DNA of 64,000 nucleotides, from assembly GCA_947497945.1 (NCBI GenBank), contig CANMIP010000004.1, positions 124,001 to 188,000 on the forward strand, written 5' to 3'. The DNA is from an uncultured Tropicimonas sp. (GTDB taxonomy: Bacteria > Pseudomonadota > Alphaproteobacteria > Rhodobacterales > Rhodobacteraceae). The translations under genes and the position numbers were made by a program. Numbering within the stretch: position 1 is the stretch's first letter; each line of letters starts with the position of its first letter. Under the pieces are notes generated by a model, which had not been told where the DNA came from, searched no databases, and saw nothing but the letters and a program-made list of their open reading frames with translations. This document shows positions 41,314 through 49,845 of the stretch, piece by piece.

Positions 41314-42708
41314 ATGGCTGCACAGAGCTTTGACATGATCGTGATCGGCGCCGGACCGGGGGGCTACGTGGCCGCCATTCGTGGCGCGCAGCTTGGTTTG
41401 AAGGTGGCCTGCGTGGAGCGCGAGCATCTCGGCGGCATCTGCCTGAACTGGGGCTGCATCCCGACCAAGGCGCTGTTGCGCTCCTCGGAAGTGTTCCACC
41501 TGATGGAGCGGGCCAGCGAGTTCGGGCTGAAAGCCGAGAATCTCGGCTATGACATCGACGCCGTGGTCAAACGCTCGCGCGGCGTGGCCGCGCAGCTTTC
41601 CGGCGGCATCGGACACCTGTTCAAGAAGAACAAGGTGACCACGATCATGGGCGAGGCAACGCTGACCGGCAAAGGCAAGGTCTCGGTCAAGACCGACAAG
41701 GGCACCGAAGAGCTGACCGCGAAGAATATCGTCGTCGCCACCGGCGCACGGGCGCGCGAGCTGCCCGGGCTGGAAGCGGATGGCAAGCGGGTCTGGACCT
41801 ACAAGCACGCCTTGCAGCCGCCGCATATGCCCAAGAAATTGCTGGTCATCGGCTCCGGCGCAATCGGCATCGAATTTGCCAGCTTCTACAATACGTTGGG
41901 CGCGGAAACGACCGTGGTCGAGGTGATGGACCGCGTGTTGCCGGTGGAAGACGCCGAGATCTCCGCCTTTGCCAAGAAGCAGTTCGTCAAGCAGGGCATG
42001 AAGATCATGGAGAAAGCCATGGTCAAGCAGCTCGACCGCTCGGCCAGCAAGGTCGTGGCCCATATCGAGGTTGGCGGCAAGGTCGAGAAGCAGGAGTTCG
42101 ACACCGTGATCTCCGCCGTCGGCATTGTCGGCAATGTGGAAGGTCTGGGGCTGGAGGCGCTCGGCGTGAAGATCGACCGGACCCATGTGATCACGGACGA
42201 ATTCTGCCGCACCGGTGTCGAGGGGCTCTATGCCATCGGCGATATCGCCGGCGCGCCCTGGCTGGCGCACAAGGCCTCCCACGAAGGGGTGATGGTCGCC
42301 GAGCTGATCAAGGGCCTGCATGCGCATCCGGTCAAACCCGAGAGCATCGCCGGCTGCACCTATTGCCACCCGCAGGTCGCCTCTGTCGGCCTGACCGAGG
42401 CGAAGGCGAAGGAAGCCGGGCTTGATATCAAGGTCGGCCGCTTCCCCTTCATTGGCAATGGCAAGGCGATCGCGCTTGGCGAGCCGCAGGGCCTCGTGAA
42501 GACCATTTTCGACGCCAAGACCGGCGAGCTGCTTGGCGCGCATATGGTAGGCGCCGAGGTGACGGAGCTGATCCAGGGCTACGTGGTCGGGCGCCAGCTC
42601 GAGACGACCGAGCAGGACCTGATGCAGACCGTCTTCCCGCATCCGACGCTCAGCGAAATGATGCATGAAAGCGTGCTCGACGCCTTCGACCGGGTCATCC
42701 ACATCTGA
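41314..42708 (+). CDS. lpdA: Dihydrolipoyl dehydrogenase (E3)
   Basis: A 464-residue FAD-dependent disulfide reductase. DMIVIGAGPGGYVAAIRG binds FAD. The redox pair is Cys43 and Cys48 in GGICLNWGCIPTKAL. The NAD site is LLVIGSGAIGIEFASF. The C-terminus HPTLSEMMHESV holds the catalytic His. The CLNWGC variant is the form usually encoded with pyruvate dehydrogenase in alphaproteobacteria. The E1/E2 genes are not in the window, so it stands alone here. Confidence 0.95.
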   Translation: MAAQSFDMIVIGAGPGGYVAAIRGAQLGLKVACVEREHLGGICLNWGCIPTKALLRSSEVFHLMERASEFGLKAENLGYDIDAVVKRSRGVAAQLSGGIGHLFKKNKVTTIMGEATLTGKGKVSVKTDKGTEELTAKNIVVATGARARELPGLEADGKRVWTYKHALQPPHMPKKLLVIGSGAIGIEFASFYNTLGAETTVVEVMDRVLPVEDAEISAFAKKQFVKQGMKIMEKAMVKQLDRSASKVVAHIEVGGKVEKQEFDTVISAVGIVGNVEGLGLEALGVKIDRTHVITDEFCRTGVEGLYAIGDIAGAPWLAHKASHEGVMVAELIKGLHAHPVKPESIAGCTYCHPQVASVGLTEAKAKEAGLDIKVGRFPFIGNGKAIALGEPQGLVKTIFDAKTGELLGAHMVGAEVTELIQGYVVGRQLETTEQDLMQTVFPHPTLSEMMHESVLDAFDRVIHI

Positions 42709-42798
42709 CGCCTCCTCTCTTCCGAACGAGGCGAAATGCGACATTGGCCGCAGCCGCGCGACAGCGCAGGCTGCGGTCACTTTTTATTGGAGACCAGA

Positions 42799-43188
42799 AT
42801 GTTACGCTTCGCCGCAACCGCCCTGACCTGCCTTGCCCTGGCAACGCCCGCCGCCGCCCAGGAACTGCTGGGAGGTTATTTCGCCCTGATTGGCCCACAG
42901 GACCTGACCAATTCGAAGGGCGTGCGGCTGAAGAATTTCTGCGCCATCGTCCAGCAGGACCGTGCGAATTTCCACAAGTTCGGCATCCGCCACGAATATG
43001 ACGATTACGACCCCTGGTTCACCAATGTCTCGGCACGCCAGAAGATCTCGGCCGATTGCCGGATCGGAGCAGGTTCCGAATACATCCCGAATGCCGTGCT
43101 GCGCGGCGAACAGCGGTTCATCCGGGTGCAGGTCTATGGCCGCGGCGGCGTGCCCCAATTCGTCGTCGTTCACGAGGGCGCCGGATAA
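42799..43188 (+). CDS. Small secreted protein of unknown function, paralog 1
   Basis: A 129-residue protein with a signal peptide (MLRFAATALTCLALATPAAA, cut before QELLGG). The mature 109 residues have two cysteines (FCAIVQQDRANFH and ADCRIGAGSEYIP) likely to form a disulfide, a DYDPWFTNVSARQKIS motif and an end VPQFVVVHEGAG. No known domain was recognised. TTGGAGA lies before the ATG. The next gene is a close tandem copy. The periplasm or outside is the expected location. Confidence 0.8.
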   Translation: MLRFAATALTCLALATPAAAQELLGGYFALIGPQDLTNSKGVRLKNFCAIVQQDRANFHKFGIRHEYDDYDPWFTNVSARQKISADCRIGAGSEYIPNAVLRGEQRFIRVQVYGRGGVPQFVVVHEGAG

Positions 43189-43213
43189 GCTTCCGGGACG
43201 ATTTGCGATATAG

Positions 43214-43660
43214 GTGGCCAGCCGCCAGCGCGGCAGGATCGCGCGCTGGTTGGGGAGGCCTGGAAATGAACAGAGTCGCGACGCACAGGCGCTGTGCCTG
43301 GCGCTTGCCACGCCCGGCCCTGCCTTGGCGCAGGCGTTGCTGGGCGAGTATTTCACCTTCATTGATTACGCGGACATGGTGAATTCCCGCGGCACGCGCC
43401 TGACGACTTTCTGCGCGATGGTTCAGCAGGACAGGGCGAACATGCACACGTTCAACCGAGCGCATGAGCTGGAAGATTGGGACCCCTGGTTCAAGACCGC
43501 AGAGGCACGCAGCCGGATCTCGTCGGATTGCCGGATCGGCGAGGGTGCGGAATACATCCCGCCCTATGCCCTTGGCGGCGAGGAGATCTATATCCGGGTG
43601 CGGGTCTTCGGCCATGGCAATGCTCCGCAATTCGTCGTGGTAGAGGAGGGCGCCGGCTGA
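43214..43660 (+). CDS. Small secreted protein, paralog 2, apparently frameshifted in the signal peptide
   Basis: The mature part (QALLGEYFTFIDYADMVN to the terminal VVVEEGAG) is about half identical to paralog 1 by eye, including both cysteines and the DPWF motif. The frame has no ATG; GTG at 43214 and TTG at 43250 are the only upstream starts. The ATG at 43266 has a good ribosome site (GGGGAGG), but is in another frame. Adding one base near 43282 would give MNRVAT joined to AQALCLALATPGPALAQ, a normal signal peptide. So this is either a fresh pseudogene or a sequence error. Confidence 0.55.
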   Translation: MASRQRGRIARWLGRPGNEQSRDAQALCLALATPGPALAQALLGEYFTFIDYADMVNSRGTRLTTFCAMVQQDRANMHTFNRAHELEDWDPWFKTAEARSRISSDCRIGEGAEYIPPYALGGEEIYIRVRVFGHGNAPQFVVVEEGAG

Positions 43661-43798
43661 CAGCCGCCGGGAATGCCGATCAACAGCCTGTGCGATGCAG
43701 GGAGAAACGCCGATCCCGCGGCGGCGCGGCCGGTCGAGCCGGGCCTTCGCCGCTGGTGCCGAAAGAGGTTTCGGAGGCGCGCGGCCTTGTCCGAGATG

Positions 43799-44635
43799 TC
43801 AGGCCAGCGGAATGCAGATATCCGTCAGCAGGTCTTCGGGCGCGCTGTCATCGGGCGAGTTGAGATAGATTTCGTGGCTCGGCGTGTCGCGCGGCTCCTC
43901 GCCCGATTGCGGCAGCCAGGTCCCGTAGAGATAGGCATAGGCTGGTGCGAGACCGGAATACGGGCCCTTGAGCCGCAGAACTGCGACCTTCCCGCCCTCG
44001 AGGGAAATCTCTTCCAGCGGGGGCGCAAGCGGGGTTTCGGGCCCGACCTCCAGCGCGGCATGGCTGGAAAGCTCGGCGGCGGGCGTGGTGTCTGGATCGT
44101 CATAGAAGACGCCGAGACATCCTTTCACCTGCGGCCAGAGCGTGCGCGCCCCGGCGAGGGCGGCAAGCTTCTCATAGGCCTGCGAGATCTCGAAATACGG
44201 CCCCTTGTGCGGGATCGCGGCGAGGCGGCGCGTGGGGTGGGTCGTGACATCGACATCATACATCTGTCGGTCTCCTGATTTGCGAGGGATGGAAGGAAGT
44301 CGGAGCGTGCCTTTCTTGCGGAACTGTCCCGGGGGGCGGCCGAACACGGTCCGGAATGCCCGGGAGAAGCTCGATGGGCTGGGATATCCGCAAGCTGCGG
44401 AGATCTCCGGGATCGGCCGGTCGGTCTGAACCAGCATCGCGGCGGCGCGGTGCAGCCGTATCCGACGCACCGCCTGCGCGCAGGTCTCGCCCGTCATCGC
44501 CCGGAAACAACGATGCCAATGGAAGCGCGACACGGCCGCGACATCCGCCAGCGCATCAAGCGACAGGTCGCCCGCGGGATTCTCGTAGATATGGTCCAGC
44601 ACGCGCAGGATGCGGGCTTCATAGGGAGTGCTCAT
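43799..44635 (-). CDS. AraC-family regulator with GyrI-like effector domain
   Basis: A 278-residue protein. Two HTH motifs make up residues 1-110 ([20 protein letters not shown] and [20 protein letters not shown]). Residues about 120-278 are a GyrI/SOIL-like small-molecule domain ([39 protein letters not shown]). The layout is that of Rob/BmrR-type regulators that sense cationic or hydrophobic compounds. Start at 44635 has GGGGAACGG upstream. It diverges from accA, with a 128-bp shared region. Targets unknown. Confidence 0.87.
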   Translation of the reverse strand: MSTPYEARILRVLDHIYENPAGDLSLDALADVAAVSRFHWHRCFRAMTGETCAQAVRRIRLHRAAAMLVQTDRPIPEISAACGYPSPSSFSRAFRTVFGRPPGQFRKKGTLRLPSIPRKSGDRQMYDVDVTTHPTRRLAAIPHKGPYFEISQAYEKLAALAGARTLWPQVKGCLGVFYDDPDTTPAAELSSHAALEVGPETPLAPPLEEISLEGGKVAVLRLKGPYSGLAPAYAYLYGTWLPQSGEEPRDTPSHEIYLNSPDDSAPEDLLTDICIPLA

Positions 44636-44763
44636 TCCGTTCCCCGGGTCGGTTTGCCGAACCAGACTGGCACAGGCCCGATTGCCATGTCTTGCGCAAT
44701 GGCATCGGTTGCAAATTCCGCGCATGGGTTCCATATGGGAGCGAACAGAATGGGAGCCGTCAC

Positions 44764-45723
44764 ATGAACTATCTGGAGTTCGAAAAACCCCTGGCCGAGA
44801 TCGAGGGAAAGGCCGAGGAGCTGCGGGCAATGGCCCGGTCGAACGAAGAGATGGACGTGACCGCCGAGGCCGCAGGGCTGGACGCCAAGGCCGCGACGAT
44901 GCTGGCCGATCTCTATGGCAAGCTGACCCGCTGGCAGAAATGCCAGGTGGCCCGGCACCCGGAGCGGCCGCATTGCCGCGACTACATCGAGGCCCTTTTC
45001 ACCGAATACACCCCGCTGGCCGGCGATCGGAACTTTGCCGATGACCACGCCGTCATGGGCGGCATGGCGCGGTTCAATGACCGGCCCGTCGTGGTAATCG
45101 GCCATGAGAAGGGGCATGACACGCAGAGCCGCATCGAACGCAATTTCGGCATGGCCCGCCCCGAAGGCTATCGCAAGGCGATCCGGCTGATGGAACTGGC
45201 CGACAAGTTCGGCCTGCCGGTGGTGACGCTGGTCGACACGCCGGGCGCCTATCCCGGCAAGGGCGCGGAGGAGCGCGGGCAATCGGAGGCGATTGCGCGC
45301 TCAACCCAGGCCTGCCTGACCATCGGCGTCCCGCTTGTCTCGGTGGTGATCGGCGAAGGCGGCTCGGGCGGCGCGGTCGCCTTTGCGACCGGCAACCGGC
45401 TGGCGATGCTGGAGCACTCGATCTACTCGGTGATCTCGCCGGAGGGCTGCGCCTCCATCCTGTGGAAAGACGCGGAAAAGATGCGCGAAGCGGCGGAAGC
45501 GCTGCGGCTGACGGCGCAGGACCTTCTGGAACTGGGCGTGACCGACCACGTCGTCCCCGAACCGGTCGGCGGAGCCCATCGCGACCGCGCAGCGAGTGTA
45601 ACCGCCGTGGGCGCAGCGATTGAGGCGATGCTGGCGGAACTGGACGGCATGGACCGCGCAGCCCTGATCGCGGATCGCCGCCGGAAATATCTCGACCTCG
45701 GGAACAAGGGGCTGGCTGCCTGA
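44764..45723 (+). CDS. accA: Acetyl-CoA carboxylase, carboxyltransferase subunit alpha
   Basis: A 319-residue subunit that, with AccD, moves the carboxyl group from biotin to acetyl-CoA, making malonyl-CoA for fatty-acid synthesis. The start [19 protein letters not shown], the block [20 protein letters not shown], and [20 protein letters not shown] (oxyanion Gly pairs) with [15 protein letters not shown] are fully conserved. Length is standard. accD is not adjacent, as is common in proteobacteria. Confidence 0.96.
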   Translation: MNYLEFEKPLAEIEGKAEELRAMARSNEEMDVTAEAAGLDAKAATMLADLYGKLTRWQKCQVARHPERPHCRDYIEALFTEYTPLAGDRNFADDHAVMGGMARFNDRPVVVIGHEKGHDTQSRIERNFGMARPEGYRKAIRLMELADKFGLPVVTLVDTPGAYPGKGAEERGQSEAIARSTQACLTIGVPLVSVVIGEGGSGGAVAFATGNRLAMLEHSIYSVISPEGCASILWKDAEKMREAAEALRLTAQDLLELGVTDHVVPEPVGGAHRDRAASVTAVGAAIEAMLAELDGMDRAALIADRRRKYLDLGNKGLAA

Positions 45724-46015
45724 TCAAGGGCTTGCCCGCGGGCAGCGCGGAGCTTCGCTGCTACCGCAAGCCCCGGGGCTGCGTGTTCGACCGGACAGGC
45801 AGCCGTACCAGCGCCGGACCGGCGCGCGACTTCCTTCGCGCGCCAGGCAGCGTCAAGACTGCCCCCAGTTTCCCATATGCCATGTGCATCTTTCATAGCA
45901 CCTATGACGCCACTGCCAGTGCGGCGCTAATGACCCGTTCGCCAAGACAAAAACTCCATTAGACGGGCGCCGAAACGCAAGAATCGAGCCTGATACGACA
46001 CTGGAGTACACGATC
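45724..46015. other. 292-bp gap between accA and the acetate-type permease
   Basis: It contains several GC-rich inverted repeats (for example GCGCGCGA...TCGCGCGC near 45826-45845) and the string ACCAGCGCCGGACC, which also occurs in repeat copy A; this may be a decayed piece of the dispersed repeat. The 3' 120 bp are more AT-rich and probably hold the permease promoter. No gene seen. Confidence 0.4.
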
Positions 46016-46627
46016 ATGTCCCACAACGGCGCCATCGCCGCCAACCCCGCAGTTGTGGGCTTGGGCGGTTTCGGTCTGACCACCTTCCTCCTTCAGATGC
46101 ACAACCTCGAACTGATGAGCACCGGCCCCGTGCTCTGGGTCGGGCTGATCTATGGCGGGCTTGCCCAGATGATCGCCGGCTTCCAGGAACAGAAGACCGG
46201 CAACCATTTCGGTTACAGCGCCTTTGTCTCCTATGGCGCCTTCTGGATCGCCCTCTGCATGCTCCTGCTGGCCAATCATTTCGACATCTTCGTCTCTTCC
46301 ACCACCGATATCGGCTGGTTCATGCTGGCCTGGACGCTCTACACCGCCATGATGTGCCTCGGTGCGTTCCGGATCCACGGCGCGATGGCCTTCACCTTCC
46401 TGACCCTGCTGATCGGCTTCGTCGGCCTCGTCATCGGCCATTTCGGCGCCCCGATCTTCAATACCATCGCCGCTCTGGACCTTGTCGTCTGTGCCTTCGG
46501 CGCCTGGTACATGATGACCGGCATCATCCTGAAGGATGTCTACGGCCATGAGGTGCTGCCGATGGGCAAGCCCTGGCTCAAGGACCTGCGCCCCCAAACC
46601 GATCTGGCGGCCACGCCCGCCGAGTGA
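46016..46627 (+). CDS. satP: Acetate/succinate uptake permease, GPR1/FUN34/YaaH family
   Basis: A 203-residue inner-membrane protein with six hydrophobic segments. The family signature is NPAVVGLGGFGLTTFLL at 10-26, followed by YGGLAQMIAGFQEQKTGNHFG and SYGAFWIAL. SatP-type proteins carry acetate or succinate with protons. The nearby accA and PaaK-like genes fit use of small acids but do not prove it. GGAG lies 8 bp before the ATG. Confidence 0.88.
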   Translation: MSHNGAIAANPAVVGLGGFGLTTFLLQMHNLELMSTGPVLWVGLIYGGLAQMIAGFQEQKTGNHFGYSAFVSYGAFWIALCMLLLANHFDIFVSSTTDIGWFMLAWTLYTAMMCLGAFRIHGAMAFTFLTLLIGFVGLVIGHFGAPIFNTIAALDLVVCAFGAWYMMTGIILKDVYGHEVLPMGKPWLKDLRPQTDLAATPAE

Positions 46628-46778
46628 ACCTGACGGCCGGAACCCGGGCGCGGGCCGCGACGCCCCGCCCCTCCGGCCGACAGCCTGTTGCAATCCCGTC
46701 ATCCCCGGCGTGAAATAGCGGCGAGTCCGAGCTGCATTCCACGGCACCGACAGCTCGACGCCAGGGAGGGAACGGGAA

Positions 46779-47999
46779 ATGACCAAACCATATGACAAGC
46801 TTGAGCGCCGCAGCGCCGACGCACGCGCGGCCGCGCTCGCAGAGGCGCTGCCGCAACAGGTCGCGGCCGCCAAGGCGCTGCCCGGCTATGCCAACAGCCT
46901 CGCCGAGATCGACCCGGCCGCGATCACCGACGCCGCCGCCCTCACCGCCCTCCCCGTCCTGCGCAAGTCGGAGCTTGGCGCCAAGCAATCAGTCGATGAG
47001 CCCTTTGGCGGCTTCACCACCCGCCCCGCCCACGGCTTCGCCCATGTGTTCCAGTCGCCCGGGCCGCTCTATGAGCCCGGAATGGTCAGCGCGGACTGGT
47101 GGCGCATGGGGCGCTTCCTGCATGCCGCCGGGATCGGCAAGGGCGATCTCGTGCAGAACTGTTTCGGCTATCACCTGACGCCTGCCGGCATGATGTTCGA
47201 GAGCGGTGCCCGCGCCGTCGGGGCCGCTGTCCTGCCCGCCGGGACCGGCCAGACCGACCTGCAGGTTCGGGCCGGTGGCGATGTCGGCACGACCGCCTAT
47301 GCCGGAACGCCGGATTTCCTGAAAGTCATTCTCGACCGGGCCGAGGAGCTCGGCGAAACGCTGCGGATCGCACGCGCCGTCGTCTCGGGCGGGGCGCTCT
47401 TCCCCTCGCTGCGCCAGGACTATGCCGATCGCGGCATTTCCTGCCTGCAATGCTACGCCACCGCCGATCTCGGCAATATCGCCTATGAGAGCCCTGCCAT
47501 GGAGGGGATGATCGTCGAGGAGGGCGTTATCGTCGAGATCGTCACCCCCGGCACCGGCGATCCCGTCGCGCCGGGAGAGGTCGGCGAGGTGCTGGTGACC
47601 ACGCTCAACCCCGACTACCCGCTGATCCGCTTTGCAACCGGCGACATGTCGGCCTGGCTGCCCGGCGAAAGCCCCTGCGGGCGGACCAATGCCCGGATCA
47701 AGGGCTGGATGGGCCGTGCCGACCAGACAACCAAGGTCAAGGGCATGTTCGTGCGCCCCGAGCAGGTCGCGGCGCTGGTCGCGCGGCACAGCCATGTCCA
47801 CAAGGCGCGCGTCATCATCACCCGCGAAAACGAGATGGATGCCATGCATGTCCAGATCGAGGCCGATGGCGGCGACTGGACCGAATATGGCGAGGACATC
47901 AAGGATCTGCTCAAGATCAAGGGCAGTGTCGAGGTGCTGGCACCCGGCGAGTTGCCCAAGGATGGAATCGTGATCGAAGATCGGCGCAGCTACGACTGA
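46779..47999 (+). CDS. Phenylacetate-CoA-ligase-like protein (PaaK family) with an altered ATP loop
   Basis: A 406-residue member of the adenylate-forming superfamily. Later PaaK blocks are intact: GAAVLPAGTGQTDLQ, LQCYATADLGNIAYES, YPLIRFATGDMSAWL, GWMGRADQTTKVKGMFV and a C-terminal lid. The usual Ser/Thr/Gly-rich phosphate loop (SSGTTGKP type) is replaced at about residue 87 by FQSPGPLYEPG. It could still activate an aromatic or acyl acid with an unusual loop, or have lost adenylation. No phenylacetate genes are nearby. Confidence 0.8.
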   Translation: MTKPYDKLERRSADARAAALAEALPQQVAAAKALPGYANSLAEIDPAAITDAAALTALPVLRKSELGAKQSVDEPFGGFTTRPAHGFAHVFQSPGPLYEPGMVSADWWRMGRFLHAAGIGKGDLVQNCFGYHLTPAGMMFESGARAVGAAVLPAGTGQTDLQVRAGGDVGTTAYAGTPDFLKVILDRAEELGETLRIARAVVSGGALFPSLRQDYADRGISCLQCYATADLGNIAYESPAMEGMIVEEGVIVEIVTPGTGDPVAPGEVGEVLVTTLNPDYPLIRFATGDMSAWLPGESPCGRTNARIKGWMGRADQTTKVKGMFVRPEQVAALVARHSHVHKARVIITRENEMDAMHVQIEADGGDWTEYGEDIKDLLKIKGSVEVLAPGELPKDGIVIEDRRSYD

Positions 48000-48066
48000 G
48001 GCGCTATTTGATATCCGTCGACATGGGCGTAGACTCGCGGCCAAGAAACAGCCCATGGAGGCGGGT

Positions 48067-49722
48067 ATGAGTAGAGTTATTTCGGTCCTTCTGGGGCTGG
48101 CCATGGCGATTCCGGCCTGTGTTGCACAGGCCGACCGGGCGCTTGTGATCGGGGCCAGCGAGGCGGAGCGCCGGGGTCTCTGGGGCTCAGGCTCCGAGGG
48201 AGACAGCGCACAATCGCTGCGCGATGCCGGTTTCGAGGTCTTCACCGCCGATGCCGGCTCGGTCTCGGACATGCGTGGCGCGTTGTCCCGCTTCCTTGAC
48301 GGTCTGGAGACACAGGATCGGATCGTCATCCACCTCTCCGGCGCCTTCCTCAATGACGGGCAGCGGCACTGGCTGCTCGAAGCCGACCGCGTCGCGCGCC
48401 CGGACATCGCGACCATCGACACTATCGCGCTGTCGGTCGACACCGTCCTTCAGGTGGCCCGGGAGGTGCCCGGCGGCGCGGTTGTCGCGCTCGGATCCGC
48501 GCGCGGCAAGGCCGAGGCCGGGACGGGCCTGACGGACGGGCTCGCAGACCCGGTGGCGCCTCAGGGGGTGACATTGGTGCAGGGACCGGCCGGGACGGTG
48601 GCCGAGTTTGTCTCGGGACCACTCCTGGAGAAGGGACGGACCCTCCCGGACGCGATCTCCGCCACGCGCGGCCTGCAGGGGCGCGGATTTCTGTCCCCGC
48701 GCCACGCTTTCCTGCCCGAGGACGAAGACCGCCCCGTCGCCCCGCCCAACGCGGCCGAGGTCGAACGGGCCATCTGGCAAGCCACGCTGGAGCAGGATTC
48801 CGTCGAAGGCTTCGAAGGCTATCTCCAGCGTTATCCAGAGGGGTTCTTCGTCACCGAGGCCCGCCAGGCGATCGAGCGCATCCGCAACGAGCCCAACCGG
48901 CAGGCCCGGCTGGCAGAGGAGGCGCTCGAGCTGAGCCGGGCAGACCGGCGCAAGATCCAGCAGGAGCTGACGCTGCTGGAGTTCAACCCGCGCGGCGTCG
49001 ACGGCATCTTCGGTGGCGGCTCCCGCGCCGCCATCGCACGGTTCCAGCAACAGGCCGGCTTCCCGGCAACAAGCTATCTCGACCGGACCCAGATCGAACG
49101 GCTTGCGCTTCAGGCAGACCGCCGCCGGGCCGAGATCGCCGCCGAGACGCGCCGGCGGGCGCTCGAAGCGGAGACGAAGGATCGCGAGGCCTGGGCCGTC
49201 GCCTCCGAGGCCGGAGACCTCGCGGCGCTGCGGACCTATCTCGATGCCTATCCCAAGGGTCTCTTCGCGCCGATTGCCAAGGAGAGACTGGACGCCCTGG
49301 AAGCGGCTGAAGCGGAGCGGAGCGCCGCGCAGGAGCGATCCGATTGGGAAGCGGCTGCCGCGACCGGCACGGTCGAATCCCTGCAAGCCTATCTGGCCAC
49401 CCATCCCGGCGGCGCCAATGCCGCGGCCGCACGCGAGCGGCTGGAGGCACTCGCTTTCGAATCCAGCGAAGCCCTGCAGGACGCCCGCGCCGGCGAAGCG
49501 GAACTCGATCTCAACCCGGTGACGCGCCTCCTTCTCGAACGACGCCTGGACCAGATGGCGTTCGAGCCGGGCTTCGTCGATGGCACCTTCGATGACGACA
49601 CCCGCGCCGCCTTGCGCCGCTTCCAGCGCGAAAACGACCTCGAGCCCACCGGTTATGTCGACCAGGCCGTTATCGCCCGCATGCTGAGCGATCTCGGCGG
49701 ATTGCTAGCCCCCGGTCGCTAG
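48067..49722 (+). CDS. Exported caspase-fold protein with two peptidoglycan-binding domains
   Basis: A 551-residue protein. Signal peptide SRVISVLLGLAMAIPACVAQ; then a caspase/peptidase C14-like domain to about 225 (RALVIGASEAERRG; QDRIVIHLSGAFLNDGQRHW). The catalytic His (normally SGHG) is replaced by SGAF, and the expected Cys region reads VVALGSARGKAE, so it is probably inactive. Two peptidoglycan-binding type 1 motifs follow (GVDGIFGGGSRAAIARFQQQ; GTFDDDTRAALRRFQREND), separated by repeats of the DLAALRTYLDAYPKGLFAP kind. ATG 48067 is preferred over 48055, because GGAGG lies 5 bp upstream. A periplasmic envelope role is inferred. Confidence 0.72.
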   Translation: MSRVISVLLGLAMAIPACVAQADRALVIGASEAERRGLWGSGSEGDSAQSLRDAGFEVFTADAGSVSDMRGALSRFLDGLETQDRIVIHLSGAFLNDGQRHWLLEADRVARPDIATIDTIALSVDTVLQVAREVPGGAVVALGSARGKAEAGTGLTDGLADPVAPQGVTLVQGPAGTVAEFVSGPLLEKGRTLPDAISATRGLQGRGFLSPRHAFLPEDEDRPVAPPNAAEVERAIWQATLEQDSVEGFEGYLQRYPEGFFVTEARQAIERIRNEPNRQARLAEEALELSRADRRKIQQELTLLEFNPRGVDGIFGGGSRAAIARFQQQAGFPATSYLDRTQIERLALQADRRRAEIAAETRRRALEAETKDREAWAVASEAGDLAALRTYLDAYPKGLFAPIAKERLDALEAAEAERSAAQERSDWEAAAATGTVESLQAYLATHPGGANAAAARERLEALAFESSEALQDARAGEAELDLNPVTRLLLERRLDQMAFEPGFVDGTFDDDTRAALRRFQRENDLEPTGYVDQAVIARMLSDLGGLLAPGR

Positions 49723-49751
49723 ACCGCGTCCCGATCAGGCGCCCCTGCTTG

Positions 49752-49771
49752 CCCTGTCTGAAAGGACAGGG
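49752..49771. other. Perfect short hairpin after the caspase-fold gene
   Basis: CCCTGTC and GACAGGG pair around a 6-nt loop. There is no T-run. It may assist Rho-dependent termination or mRNA stability, and it lies just before the next promoter. Confidence 0.4.
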
Positions 49772-49788
49772 TGCGCGGGGCGATTCCA

Positions 49789-49817
49789 TTGACAAAACCT
49801 CGCTTCGGGAATATAGT
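49789..49817 (+). promoter_or_regulatory. Consensus-like sigma-70 promoter of the MarR-fusion gene
   Basis: TTGACA at 49789-49794 and TATAGT at 49812-49817 with a 17-bp spacer. Transcription should begin near 49824, leaving a leader of about 22 nt before the ATG at 49846. It is the best-matching promoter noticed in the window. Confidence 0.8.
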
Positions 49818-49845
49818 TAGAAATCATACCAACCTGGACACTATC

